64,000 nucleotides of DNA, from NCBI GenBank assembly GCA_015501585.1, contig JADNRY010000061.1:205842-269841 (forward strand). Reading direction: 5' to 3'. The first letter of the stretch is position 1; each line of letters begins with the position of its first letter. Below the pieces are notes generated by a model. The model ran no database searches. It saw only the letters and a program-made list of their open reading frames with translations, and was not told where the DNA came from. This document shows positions 34,490-46,836 of this stretch, one piece after another. A program made the translations under genes and the position numbers. The stretch is from Rhodocollybia butyracea. Taxonomy: Eukaryota > Basidiomycota > Agaricomycetes > Agaricales > Omphalotaceae.

Positions 34490-36874
34490 TTATTGTGTAT
34501 ATTAAGTATCTGAAACCTCTCGAAGTAACCAAAATAAAAAAAATAAAAAAGCTGCTCAGTCGCTGATTCACGATGTAGTCGTGAATCCATCGCAAACACT
34601 CGCGTTATGGACTTGAGAGGGGTCCTTGGTAAGATAACCAAGTTTGACTCCATCAAAGTACGACCTATGGTGCAATATCGTTATAAACCAATGCTTTAAT
34701 GCGGAAGTAAAATCAATGAACGCACCATTCTCGAGAGAGATTCCCGGCCAAGGTGGAAACTTCTACTTTGAAGTTCCAAAACTACAGCACGGTTCGTCAT
34801 CACTGATGCGATTCACGTAGAGGGCAACTCACTATCCATCCTGCTCCTTGGGAATATGCTAATTTCTGCGCATCAGCCCATTGGCTTAGAAACTCGTCAG
34901 TAGCATCAAACTGCGTAGGAAGACCCCATTCTGAAATTTGTTCAGTCAGTTGGAAGTGTTACATGGGGAGAACGCACCTCCAAACCAGAGAGGACTGTTC
35001 CCCAAAGCAGCGTCAGCTTGAACACGGTTCAGATCTAGAAGCGGTTGATAAGAAATTGATAAATAAGGCGAAAGAAATAATATTTACTGCAGATAGATTG
35101 CATATATGCTTCCGGAGTGGGATCTGCCACACCCTGTGACTACTTGAGACAAGGTTCGACTACAGTATTACTAGAAGCACTTACACCGAAGCTATTACAT
35201 ATTTAGATGAGCAGGGATACAATCTAGCGATATATATACCGACTTACACGTAGTAGAGATGATTATCGTATGCCTGAGGTCCCATAGCGGCGGCGGCAGG
35301 GTTGGGGGGATTGTCGTTCTGCCAGTTAACGTCCATAAAGCTATGGAGAAAAACATTAGTTCAAAAGTAGCGACATCGCTTTATTCAACATACTTGGTTG
35401 TCAAGGGAGGTTGTCCACGGGCAGATTTTATAAGGTCAAACTCCGTGTCTTTGGTTAATGCTATCTCTGCAAGGATAATTGCAGCGTTGATGAGAGCAGT
35501 TTGCACCGTAGGATTAAGGCGGGAGCTGTTCTGGTTGCTGTTGCTGAATTCGATGATAGCCTGCGTGGCGTTTGAGGAACTTGCTTGCGAGCTAGGGACG
35601 TTTATTCCGAGGGATTCCTCTACAGAACGCACAACAGAGACGAAATTTTGTTGGTCTATAAAACCACAGCGCTTGGTTAGTACGACCAGGATCGCAAGAA
35701 AAGTTAGGCAAACGTACAAGTTCCATATCCGGGGGTTTGTGCCGCATCCATAATAGGCTCATTCACAGCCTCGAGTGCGAAAACAGAACCAAAAGCTGGA
35801 TGAAGGTGAGTGAGGCCTGTGAACACACCAGCCCAGGTCAAAGCACGGAGGTAGTTGGCGTCCGTCTTTCGAATGATTCAAGTCTATACCAGAATAATCG
35901 ATGACAGAATTCTACTCACATAAAATTCAACATTAGTTGTGCAGCTTCGAGTAGTGTCAGCATGTATTGCCTCAAAACCGTGGACAGAGCACATACTGCC
36001 CAGTAAACATCTGTTCAGAGTCCTGAACCTATATATCTTTTTAATAAACCATGCGTTTGAACTAAAAAAAGAACTTACTCCAGGGAGTGCATGATGGTCA
36101 AGGATGACGGAAATTCCAGCCTCTTGTAGTTGACCCAAGCCCCGAATCTAACAGTAGAATTGTCCAAGGTTGAGCTGGCCGCATGATAGGCTAAAATGAT
36201 ACTTACAAGGGCGACCATTCCTCCGCGAGGATAAAACTCCACGGTCCGGTCCACCAATTGCTCAACGATCCAATAACCCATCTACGAAGCTGTTGAGAAA
36301 GGCGATTTTAACTAAACTGAAAGTAGTTTAGCTCACCGGAATGCGAACGGTGTTGAGACCGAGCTCTTTGATAGTATCAACGTCTGTCTGATTAAACCAG
36401 GTATTCCTACAGAACGAATCAGAGAAAAATCTCCAGTTCATTGATTGTTGTATACCAATGCCCAGCAAAGATCCCATCAACGGTGTCCGGAAACGCTTGA
36501 GCAAATGGGCTGGAGAGTTGGTTAGACAGGGTTACATTACCACTGAAACTGTGGTCATACAATTCGCTGGCAATACAAGAAGAACAAGTCGAGCAGCTCT
36601 CCCCGCCCATGTTGAGCCATTCTACAGATACGTGTGGTCAATTAGCGTCCAAGATCAATAAAGGGAGTAGACTTACCTTGCGGAGCATCCATGCTTCGAG
36701 TACCAGCCTAACCAAAAGGTTCATAGATGAGGAGGGTGCTGTTACGAAATATGTTACGAAATATGATTCGTACCAAGAACCCAGATTCACTCCATAAATT
36801 TTGCTCGGCATCGAGCCAGCTATCACAGCTGTCCCAGAAAAAAGAGCTGAAAGCGACAAGAGAGAGAAACGCAT
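34490..36874 (-). pseudogene. GH5 glucanase second copy, frameshifted
   Basis: Nearly the whole exon-intron structure of the 27.4-29.7 kb gene is conserved: signal peptide starting at 36874, VNLGSW, MGYWIVEQLVDRTVEFYPRGG, the NEP acid/base region and the WFGEWGLP nucleophile. Exon 2 has lost one base (plus strand CGGAGCATCC at 36681-36690 against CGGAAGCATCC in copy 1). MLPQ-EW becomes MLRK and the following MGGESC exon is thrown out of frame. A 12-bp unit TTACGAAATATG is doubled in the first intron (about 36742-36765). Other splice sites look usable, so decay is recent or an alternative splice site rescues it. Confidence 0.75.
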
Positions 36875-37525
36875 GGGGAGAATACTGAATCTCCCAGAGT
36901 GAGAGAAGCATTCTTTATATCGTTGATCTTTTAAACCGAATTGTAATTCCCGAAATACGTTTGTTGGATCATACGACAATGCGACACGTCAGAGATAGAC
37001 TTATTGTTTTTACAAAGGACCCGGTGGGTGGCAGGAACAAACGAAAACTAATTAGGTTTGCTCTCTTTGAAGTTCTAGCCGTCTGACCTCCGTCACCTTA
37101 TGGGAATCACATGGATTCAGCGAAAGACGAGCAGAAATAGTACGAACTCTTCCGCGGGTTTGACGCGCGAGCGACTCAGAAGCTACCCGAAGCGAGTAAG
37201 ATCAACGTACCCGACGCGGTTCTTGGGCGGACAGCATAACAGCATAACGGGGAGAGGCTTGAAGCTTAGTTGAAGAACAATGTTAACGTTGAATCTGTTC
37301 GTACCTTGTCCAAGAAGTAGAAGACACATGATGTTCCATAACAGAGAAATGCCATTATACTCTATCATGTCCTGAAACCTCGTCTGTATGGCGAAAAATT
37401 AATGACGGGCCCGGAGAATATGTCTCCCAGACTGTCTCTCAGAAAGTTCACGGGACATGAAATAGCATGAGGTTCAGAGGTACGATGGGTCGGTCGCAAA
37501 ATCCGATACTCCGTCTCTGCAAGAA

Positions 37526-38445
37526 AGTACGAGTATGGTAAAGGAGGTGCACAGTTCCAGAAGCGCGACGGAGGAAGACGACCGATGGAGTACGATGACG
37601 GCCGGGAACAGGATATTTACTTACGTTATCTTGAATTATCTTATCGCAGAGGTTACGGTCACGCCTCCTATTCTTAGCGGCCTCTGGCTGAAGTGAAAAC
37701 AGACTCGCATATGCTCGCTGGAGGAACAATTCTGAAGTGGAAGCCAAATATAATCTGGGAGAACACAGATACCGCCACATGTAGAGAGTTGTACTACTTA
37801 GTCAAGTTAGTCTCTTCGCCTTCTTCGACGTTCGTTGCTACTTTAATTAGGCTAAAGTAGAACAACAAGCAGTGCTTCGTTGGCAGAACCAAACCTAGAA
37901 ATTTTGGCGACTTGCGACTATACGTCGTGTCTATGGTGGCATACTCGACACAGGACTCCACAGGACTCCAAGATGCACATCATTTACGGTCACTGGTACT
38001 AGAATCACTGGTGTCATCTGAAAACTGTTGCCTCCGAGATGTTATTCTTCTCCCGTTGTGTCTCCAAGTCCGAGTCATCTCTCGCGTCGCTATAGTGTAC
38101 CTCTATGCCCTCAATTCATCGAAAGCGGAGCAAGCTCTGGGAGGCCGATTGACTCCAAGTTTTTTTCGGCAGAAATCGTAAGTAGTTGTTATTTCTCGTA
38201 GACGGTGTCCTCGACGGACCCGGGGAACAGCTTGGTCACGATACTTGAGAATTTTAAAGTCCAGCAAGAGGGCCGAAATGACTGCCTTAACTAGCTGTCC
38301 AAGTTACCCTTCGGAACAAAGGGGTCTACGGAACAGCCAGAGGCCACGCTACGCCCATGGTGGCAGAGTCACTCATGTACGCCACTATCGAAAGTAGATT
38401 ACAGAGGTTTGTGCTGAGGACATCATATATTAGCTCAGGTACGTT
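37526..38445. other. Intergenic region with unconvincing open frames
   Basis: Short frames (for example 37912-38181, +) show no domain or intron pattern and are not called. Confidence 0.45.
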
Positions 38446-38892
38446 TCAGCGTATCTTGTTCATGTAAAAGATCTGTTGCAGACAAAGTAGTTGATATGCC
38501 TGAGCGAAGGCACAGCTGTGGATAATTTGAATCCGGCTACTATAGTACTTACCTGGCCATTTTTTTGCTTCCGTAGTAAGCGGTAAGAAGAAATATAAAA
38601 TACTGGGAACGCACGAACGATCCAATCGATGTGCAAGAAATCTTGTTCTGTATGCGGCATGTATTATATGACCCATCTTTGAACATACTATGTAACTGTT
38701 TAAATCTCTGGACTGTAGTGCCCACAGCCGATGCTGTAGTTCCATAAAGTCGAAACTTCGTTGATCATCTGCATCAAGTTCGGAGGCGAATGTAATGTTT
38801 GATGCGTTTTGGGAATGTGGGAATATCCCAGAACTTGAACAACGGCCACGAGCGCCCATGTTCAAACTCATTCTTCCAATTCCATCGTACAT
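38446..38892 (-). CDS. Hypothetical protein, doubtful
   Basis: An uninterrupted 148-codon frame starting MYDGIGRMSLNMGARGRCSSSG, divergent from the coiled-coil gene that starts 79 bp away. The first two thirds (SELDADDQRSFDFMELQHRLWALQSRDLNSYIV) look protein-like. No family, signal or membrane segment is recognised. It may be a gene fragment. Confidence 0.25.
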   Translation of the reverse strand: MYDGIGRMSLNMGARGRCSSSGIFPHSQNASNITFASELDADDQRSFDFMELQHRLWALQSRDLNSYIVCSKMGHIIHAAYRTRFLAHRLDRSCVPSILYFFLPLTTEAKKWPGKYYSSRIQIIHSCAFAQAYQLLCLQQIFYMNKIR

Positions 38893-38970
38893 ATTCGGTC
38901 TTTTTCAACGCTAAAACCTAATTCGCAGCAAAATTATCAATCAGCAGTACTTTGACAGCTTCTGGGCATC

Positions 38971-41291
38971 ATGGAGACGACAGTGATAGGATCTGACAAG
39001 CCAAAACCATCGCACAGGCCGTCGTTGTTGAGACCGGCAGGGGTAAGAGGACCTTTGGGGCCACGGACCAGACAGGCATCTGCACTCTCATCATTAAATT
39101 TCGAAAATCCCAGAAATGGAGGCCACAGTCACCGAAATTCCACGATTTCCAAAAGCTCATCTCAAGAATCTTCACTGTACAGCCCCGGACCGTCTTCACC
39201 AAGCTTTCCTCCTCCTAGTTCTCCAAGGTCTGAAAATGACAATCACATCCTTTCAGGCATTGACGAGCACTCAATACTCGACACTCATAAACCCCCTTCA
39301 ACGTCGAGTCCCTCGGTCATACTTCACGAATCTCCCAATCCTTCCTATGCATCATCTCCAGCTCCTTCACGCGCTTCTTCACCTGCACCACCATCAATAG
39401 CTCCTTCACAAGCACCAAGTTCGATGCGGGTCATTGTCAAACCACAACAACAGACCTTGATGCCTCCACCTCCAGTTAAATTCGAGAGCGTGCAGGTCCA
39501 ATGGAAACCTCTTCCTTTAGAAGCTGCGCTATGTGAGTGCCCGTAACCTGTCATACCGACGTTGTCCTCATGTAGAGATTTTAGGGAGTCTGGATTCAAA
39601 GGAACTGCAGACTATCGTCTCTCGAGCTATTCGATCGTCTGCAAGTGAATCTTTCATCCGGCTACTTTCGACGCAGCAGCTGGACGAGACACTTCCTGCA
39701 GAACTAGAACGTCTTTCATCCCAAAAGGCTTCAATACAAGCTCGATATCGCTTCCATACTCAACGAAGGACCATGCTTCTACAGGCATTAATGTCCTTCA
39801 CCGCCTCTATTGGCTCTGAAAAGGACGGAGGGGTAGATCTCATTGGGAAACTGGCTACGCAGATCTCTGATACTGCGGCAGAATGTGATAAGCTTACGCA
39901 GGAGCTTGTATCGATCGGAGATCAGATAACACAGGTTAACAAGCTCATTGACAATCATTGGGCTAGTGCGTTGGCTATAGCGCTACGGAAGGTGTGCACC
40001 ATATCAGTGCTTCTAATTTGCTAAGCTTAACACGTTTCGTAGCTGAACGGGAGCTATGGCAAACGTACGGCAGAACTTATCTCATCGAAAGCCAAAGTTG
40101 AGCAACTGAAAGCCGAGCTTAACGACGCATGGGAGCACGCAGAGAAACTAGCTAAGGAGATGGATGACTTGGACGAGACGGGAGAGTTTTCGGATGAGGA
40201 CGACGAAGTCATGATAGGAAGGGCTGCGGTTGTACAGGCTCCTTCGCAGAACGCAATATCAGCGTCCGGAAAGCTAATCGACTTGCCGAGACGCTCCTCC
40301 TCCTTGGGATTCTCTCACCCCCCTCTACCTCACCTGGTGCGAGAAGAAGAGCCGCCACCTCCCGTATCTGGTCCCAAATCAGGAAGCACCAATGAAGAGG
40401 CTGATGATGATGACACTCGCAGCGTAGCTAGTAAGCGAAGTGTGAAGAGCGCAAAAAGTAGTTCTGGTCGGGTCAGCATGGTTAGCGCTGCGCGGACGCG
40501 AAGTATACGGACCTCGCTGGGTAAATTGCGTATTCCTAGCAAGAAACAGAAATCACGACCCTCCCCTGGTGTGCGCAGTGCTCCTGCAGAAAGCTGCCAT
40601 CCTCCTGTCCCTTCCATGCCTATGGTGTTCTCACCTGCATCAGCAGAACCTCCAACCCCAGCGACAGCGCCTGTCCGATCTATCCACACTTCTCCACGCT
40701 CTTCCTCCGGTCCCTCATTCCTTAACCTCGATTCTCGTACCGGTTCGGCGATCTCGCTTGTAGACGAATCTACAACAGAAGATCCGCCGCCCGTTCCTGC
40801 GTTAATACCGCAGCCAAAGAAAACAGAGATCGAGGACATCAAGCTCGAGCCCATCCGTTATCTGGGGGAACACACGATCTCCCCACAGCGTCCTCTCTCT
40901 GTTATGGACGATATCATGCTCATACCCAGCACCTCCAGAAATGGGATCGAGGAAATGCCCCATGTGCTGCGTAAATCCGTAGATGAACTGACAATGTCTG
41001 CTAATACCCAGAGAAAAATGAGTAGAGGTGCGTTTCGTCGTTTCCGTGGACCAAGCTACATCGTTTCTCATATATTCTTCTCTCTTCATAGATGTCACTT
41101 CATCAGCGATCCCTTCTATATGGTTAAACGCCGATACGCCCAAAACACCTGCAGAACGCGTGGATGAGCTCATGCGTTCTTCGTCGACAAGCAGGTATAC
41201 CAAGTTAAAGGGTATCACGAAGCGATACTCGTTACCTTTTCCTTTCCAAGGACGGACCTCGTCTAGCTCTAACAGGAGTCATTCAAGTTGA
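38971..41291 (+). CDS. Coiled-coil, Ser/Pro-rich protein of unknown function
   Basis: Four exons encode an approximately 710-aa hydrophilic protein. The N-terminal 190 residues are Ser/Pro-rich and disordered (METTVIGSDKPKPSHRPSLLRPAG; SPSFPPPSSPRSEND). Exon 2 (about 39575-39990) holds a structured helical region (LDSKELQTIVSRAIRSSASESFIRLLSTQQLDETLPAELERLSSQKASIQARYRFHTQRRTML). A coiled coil follows (TAAECDKLTQELVSIGDQITQVNKLIDNHW; LNGSYGKRTAELISSKAKVEQLKAELNDAWEHAEKLAKEMDDL). The C-terminus is again acidic then Ser/Arg-rich, ending FPFQGRTSSSSNRSHSS. A spindle, cortical or septin-type scaffold would fit, but no named domain is seen. Confidence 0.72.
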
Positions 41292-41550
41292 TTGTTTCGC
41301 ATTTAGGATGGATACCTTCATATGCTTTCATCTACCACAGGCTGAGCCGCGGCGCCGTGCTCCTACATCTATCATTATCTATTTGGCACTATGTATCTCT
41401 ACTATCGTCATAGCCACTCTGACTGCACACTTCCAATACCTACACGGTCATACTAATGCATGCATATCTCATGGATAATTTACAGTGTGTTAAGCCAAAG
41501 CGCCAAAGATGCATTTCCGGAACGCTATGCTTTTATTGCTAGGTGTTTAT

Positions 41551-43424
41551 TTAAAGCAGACCTTGCATATCTCGCGCTTTCTGCTCAAGCATCTTCTCTT
41601 TTACATCGCGAGGAACTGGTATCGCAACACCAACATCACTCTCATTCCTTTTCCATGTACCGTCTGCGAGCAGGATAGGGTTTGCCTTCGTCAATGTCAA
41701 GTATCGAGAGTAGCAAGTCGAATAGTATATCTGCGCACGTCCAGGGCACCCAAAAGATCCAGCTTCAGCGAAGTCCAGGCTATAATCATACTCAGTGTTT
41801 AGAACGCGATCTTCAAGAACCAGGCGAATAGGAAGATAGACACTGACTGATGCAAGCCATTGACTAGCGTTGTTCCTGGTGCTGACCAGGGCATGATTTG
41901 CCCATTCTGCATCATTTCGAATCCCAAAGAGCTTCTGGCTGAGATCAATGCTTCCAGATTGTGAGGCTCTCTCGAGTTGATGATGGCTTTTCGGAATGCA
42001 CCAGCTTTGTCTCCTAGCCCAGGGAGATTCGCTACGGGCACATCGAGCAGGTAGATACCATTTCCGACATTGTCCATGTCCCGGTACCTGCTTGAATCAT
42101 CGGTCTCTCTAGAGCGATACTTCAAACAAGGGTTAGAGACGACAGCTTTCTGCTATAGTGAGAGAAGCCTTACTGTAAGGATGAAGCGTACGATCGTGAT
42201 GGGGTCGTTGACGAAACTGTTGTACAAATTGACAACGTACGCCACAGTTGCGTGTTGTACCGATACCCGAGGATTGTTGATTTCTTGATGAATACGCTTC
42301 ATCAAACCCCTCACCTCCTCCGGGGTGAAAATTATCTGCAGTAGCGAACATCCCTCGGTATCATTGCCCCATAGTTGTTGAACCAGTTCCTTATGAGTTA
42401 CGGACGAAGTTACAGGTCGATTAATGCTAGTATTTGTATTTTTAGACCCTTCAGCAGCCCACTTGCGCATAAAGTACTTGGGTTGATTCGACAATTCAAG
42501 ACCCTGGTAAAACTGCGACAAAGTGTGTATGAAGAGCTTCACGGTGGGCCCGTCCGCTGGAGAGTGATTATAAGAATAGTTGATTCAATCGCTGTGAGCT
42601 GTCTCACCTGCGATCTGGCTAAATGACAATCCGATGACCGTCTGGTCCGTCTTAGTCAAGTAGGTGAGTCGCATAGTGACCAGCGGCGTGTCGTCTTCTA
42701 GAGCAAGGCTAGTGAATGGGTTTATATCCATAAATTGCGCCATTGTACATATATCCTGTGAGGTGATGGCCTCTGTTCCTTTCGCTGCAGGATGGCCAAC
42801 TACGTCGACCTGGGCGAACTGCACCGGGAGACCTTGACTGTTGTACGATATCTAAAGGATCATTTAAAGATGTTACATATAATTTGAAGTGCAAACGCTC
42901 ACTTGGTACCCGTTATCAGACTTTCGCAAGCGACCAGCAAATGTGGGGAAGAGCACCAATGTTTTTTGGAGAGCAGTTTGGAATCGTTGAGGATCTAATT
43001 TTTTAGGAATGACCCAGCACATCTCGTTCTAGCAGAGGTATTAGCAATATGGCTTTCGATTCGAGGAGTGACTACCTCGAGTGATGGGACTAGATCATTT
43101 CCATCTACCAGTTCTTGTGCATTTTTCGAGTTGGGAGGTAGATCTGGCTTGAACCATATCTTCTCTGGGTGGACGGAATACGTCGTCACCTACAGGGCTC
43201 TTTAGATAGGGTATAATCGGAGGGTAAAGCTTGATATATGATACCTGACGAGTAAGCTTATGAAACTTTCGACCAAGACTCAAATATCGGGAACGGGAGT
43301 GGTAGAGTTGTTTGCGAGCATAGTTTGGGATCTGCAGGAAGTTTTGCGACTGGCTCGCAGAGTACTTGATGGCTGTGAGGTCAGAGAAACGGCGGGTGAA
43401 ACAAAATTTTGTGAATAAAGTCAT
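41551..43424 (-). CDS. BAHD/Tri101-type acyltransferase, copy 1 (Gln variant)
   Basis: Transferase-family (PF02458-like) protein of about 520 aa. The N-terminal extension MTLFTKFCFTRRFSDLTAIKYSASQSQNFLQIPNYARK precedes the core VTTYSVHPEKIWFKPDLPP. ALQKTLVLFPTFAGRLRKSDNGYQ is the conserved 'FPxxAGRL' motif. In the catalytic motif HxxxDG the His is replaced: across the intron at about 42556-42607 the frame reads SFSQIAADGPTVKLF, that is Q-x-x-x-D-G. SFGCPGRAQIYYSTCYSRYLTLTKANP occupies the place of DFGWG. The stop is at 41551-41553 after QKARDMQGLL. It is the only one of the four paralogues on the minus strand, head-to-head with the decarboxylase gene. Confidence 0.83.
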
Positions 43425-44868
43425 TGCAAAGAGCGCTGAAGTCAAGTCTTACACAAAGTTGATGCTCCATTATAACCCTAGCAGACAGGAGAGAACAGAA
43501 GAAGCTTGATCCTGATCTGCTGTCGCTGGTAATTTGAAAAATGTCCAGCTCTGTGGGTCATACCTCACTATGCCTTCCGACGTACCCACACCGGAGTAAT
43601 CTCTGGATCCGGTATTCAATATTCAACTCTTGGCCTGCACGCCGTGTAATAAATCCTTCCTGAACTACTCATGAAGTCATAGCTATATTTACTTTCAACG
43701 CGGTCGTGGCAATCTTGAGTTTTCACGATCCTCCCCGAAGTTGTACTATGGGATCACATGGATGGTGGCGGCTTTGCAAACGAAATTATCGAGGATTCCA
43801 AACGATTAGGCGATGTCTTCGTGAACTGGCGGCTTCGTCCATCTTACTGGGTACAGGCATGATACTACTCACAACGCTATACACGGTAAACTGTTCTCGC
43901 TTAGCTACTTTCGTTTCTTTGCCTGCTCGTGGGTATATTGACTTGTGCTCTCAGGATCGAGTTCCTGGGTATGTGCTTGTGCTAGCCGGTGAAGTAACGC
44001 AATAAAAAGCAAGTTGTCTGTCGGCAAAAGCCAGTCCGCTAAATTAAATCATTGGAAGCTGTAATTCTAGCGGCGGAGAGTGAACGTAGTGGTCAAAGCG
44101 AAGCCAATATCACGTGTCGGTTCTGGATTGACTCCGTTCGTCTTCGGGGCATCAACTGAACTTTAGCATGCTCTCTGTCAATCACCTACTAGCAAGTGAT
44201 TGAACAAAAATCAAACTCGGAATGGATATCTAATTATCGCAAGGTGATATCTTGGGTGCAAGGTAAAATCACCCAAGATATCACCGATATCTTCCTTCTT
44301 CAAAAGTTCTGACTATCGCACTTGTAGCCGGATGAACATAATTTCAGGTATTCGCAAATCTGAATGATGTATACTGCGCTTGCCCTGCGCAAGAGTAGTA
44401 TGGCTACGACTTTCGATCTGAACCACTTCCCACTTCAACGAGAATGTCACAGCGGTAGTTCTCGATCTTATAGGCTGCTTTGTACCTCTTTGTAGGTAGG
44501 TATCGGCTGAAGCGAAGCACCGAGAATTTTTGATTTATTGTTTTACACCTTTTTCAGGATTAAAGGTTTCAAAAGTCCTTACCTGCACAGTGACCCTGAA
44601 GACAGGTACGGCCCATCTCTAAATACCCCTTGCCGCTTGTGACACAACTTCCATAACGCCTCTCAATTTCGTTAATATGATGCATGCTAGCTGGGATCTT
44701 TGGCTCATTATTTGGGGCTTATAACACATTTTTGCGATGCCCAAACTATCTATTCGTTCTAAACAGACTTTAGTGACCAAACTCCTATAGGCAACATTTC
44801 AGAGAACAAAGTATGTGAGCCTCCTCTCGTGTAAAGCTTACTCCCAGTCTGAGATATTGTCCAGAGAA
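43425..44868. other. Intergenic region between divergent cluster genes
   Basis: Holds the promoters of acyltransferase copy 1 (-) and the decarboxylase (+). A 99-codon frame at 43706-44005 (+) has no recognisable domain. A perfect 16-bp inverted repeat lies at 44243-44285. Confidence 0.55.
44243..44285. promoter_or_regulatory. Perfect 16-bp inverted repeat upstream of decarboxylase
   Basis: GGTGATATCTTGGGTG, an 11-nt spacer, then its exact reverse complement CACCCAAGATATCACC. The site is about 585 bp upstream of the decarboxylase ATG and about 820 bp from the acyltransferase copy 1 ATG. It could be a cruciform, a dimeric regulator site or a small fold-back remnant. Confidence 0.5.
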
Positions 44869-46228
44869 ATGCACTCTCTGGCCTCCGAACAAACATCACT
44901 GATTCGTTATGGCGGATGGCGTCCAGTTCATTCTAAAATTTATGAAGCATTCTTCAACGATATATTACGCAGGGCGAAACTCATCGACAACAGGGCTCAT
45001 GAGCCAGCAGTCTTGGCCTTTCAAACAGCTATCAACACCAATGCTGAGATGGCTGACCTGTTTGACCAGATGCTGGTGCAAGTCTGGCCTCGAGTGAACA
45101 GGGTAACTAATTCGATCCCAACTTTACTTCTTTCTCATTTTTACATGTACTTTGTAGGTTTCAAGCTTTAACGAGCTACTATATGTCCTGGATATACTCA
45201 CCATGGCCGCACCGAGGTTATACATTACCAGGGATGAGCACGATAATGAGATTGGCGAACCTATCGGTGCCCCCATGTATGTCATGTTCGACCTCCTTAG
45301 TAACACCAGTGCGGGCTACGACCTCTTTCGCAAGCCAGCATTCAACGACGCTATGAAAAAGTTGTTGGATGATTGGGGAGTATATCTGCAAAGTCCCGCT
45401 TCGAATAATACACTCCATAATGGCCCAGATGGCTGGTTTGGAGAGTTCGGATTGAAGAGTCTCGAGGATCTTGGTCGCGGAAAATTCAATGAGACCTATA
45501 TGTGTCCCAATGAGCATGCTGTCAACCGTGGTTATATCTCCTGGGACGCATTCTTCACCCGGAAGTTTCAGCTAAATGCTCGCCCAGTCGAGCCTCGAGA
45601 TCTCACTTTGATCTATAGCGCATGCGAGTCCACAGTGATTCGCATCCAGAGGAACATCAAGGAACACGACCAGTTTTGGCTCAAGGGTCAGAATTACTCC
45701 GTCTACGACATGCTTGGACAGCGTGAAGATCATGTCTCCCGCCCCTTCATTGGTGGAACTGTCTATCAGGCATTCCTTAGTCCGCAAGACTATCATCGAT
45801 GGCATAGCCCGGTAAATGGTACCATTTACCAAATATGCCACGTTAAAGGAACGTATTTCGCTGCTCTTCCTGATGATGGAGTTGATAACGATATCGACTT
45901 GGAGGTAAGTGACGCTCGCGGGGCTCTCTGCCGCTCCCAGCCATGGCTCACCCACTCCGCCACTCGTGCCATCATCTACATCGACGCTGACAACGAAGAT
46001 ATTGGCCGTATCGCATTCATCAGTGTTGGAATGGCGGAGGTATCGACTTGTGAAGTTACTGTCGAGGAAGGACAGCACGTTGAAGCTGGTGCCGAGCTTG
46101 GGATGTTTCACTTCGGTGGCTCGAGCTACGCGTTGATGTTTGAAAATAATGTCAATCTCCAGTTCTTTGATGACATCCAAGTCGGAGAACACATCCTTAT
46201 TAACCGCCCCATAACCAGAGTAGTCTAG
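44869..46228 (+). CDS. PsiD-like phosphatidylserine-decarboxylase-family enzyme
   Basis: Two exons (44869-45102, 45158-46228) give 434 aa. The first half (RYGGWRPVHSKIYEAFFNDILRRA to FDLLSNTSAGYDLFRKPAFNDAMKKLLDDWGVYL) is the fungal N-terminal PSD-associated domain. The second half is the catalytic PSD domain: SWDAFFTRKFQ, SACES, YHRWHSPVNGTIYQICHVKGTYFA with the catalytic His, AIIYIDADNEDIGRIAFISVGMAEVSTCEVTVEEGQHV, and the self-processing FHFGGSS motif, where cleavage between Gly and Ser would make the pyruvoyl group. This layout is that of soluble PsiD-type decarboxylases of mushrooms, which act on tryptophan-like amino acids, rather than of mitochondrial Psd1. No targeting peptide or membrane segment is visible. 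Substrate is inferred only. Flanked on both sides by acyltransferase genes. Confidence 0.87.
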
Positions 46229-46836
46229 TCTTCAGTTGGCAGCTTGGGATTATAGGGGGAAAACTACCTATGTCCTCGCACGCCTTTGATTGTTTTGGGA
46301 TGAAACAGATATTTTCGAAACTGGGGATACGTCCGATATGAGCTATCTTCCAAAATTTCCCCATGCACATATGTCAAAGTACATTGTTTAAAACGAAACA
46401 TACAACCTATCTAAACGGTCATCAAATTATCTGCGATAATCGTACTTCCATACCACCTGCCGGCCTCCTGGCACGTTCCCAGTTTGGAAATTTCATATTT
46501 AGCCGAGATGTCTGATACTTGCAACTTCCATACCATCTCTCAAATGCTAGTATCCCACCTGCAAACCCAGGGGCGTGAAGTAGAAGAAAATATACTCTTC
46601 TAGCTGAAATGATGAACCCAATTCAAAATTTCCAGTCAGTCTTCTGCTCTCCAATTGTTTTACTGAAATTTTGTCTAAATATCATGAAGCACCCGCCAAA
46701 ATGTCCGACTTCCGAAAGGGTTTTGTTTCCAGATTTCTTCAAATCTTTCTCAAGCGGCCTAAAGAGGTATATTCTCATCTGAGGCTTATAATGGAGCATT
46801 CCATCGTGTTACCTATCGACACTCCCAAGTTTTTGA
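46229..46836. other. Intergenic region, 3' of decarboxylase
   Basis: No supported gene. The right part is the 5' flank of acyltransferase copy 2 and contains frames similar to decayed upstream sequence, but no additional conserved exon. Confidence 0.5.

Larger units (their letters stand above)
34100..37525. repeat. Segmental duplication, copy 2
   Basis: Direct-orientation copy of about 26999-30318. The left edge abuts the poly(A) tract. It contains the NmrA 5' fragment, a complete but frameshifted GH5 gene and its 5' flank, with about 60 extra bases near 37215-37290. Confidence 0.85.

Noticed and set aside
43706..44005. 99-codon open frame between acyltransferase copy 1 and the decarboxylase
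   Set aside because: No family resemblance and the composition is not convincing. It may be promoter DNA.
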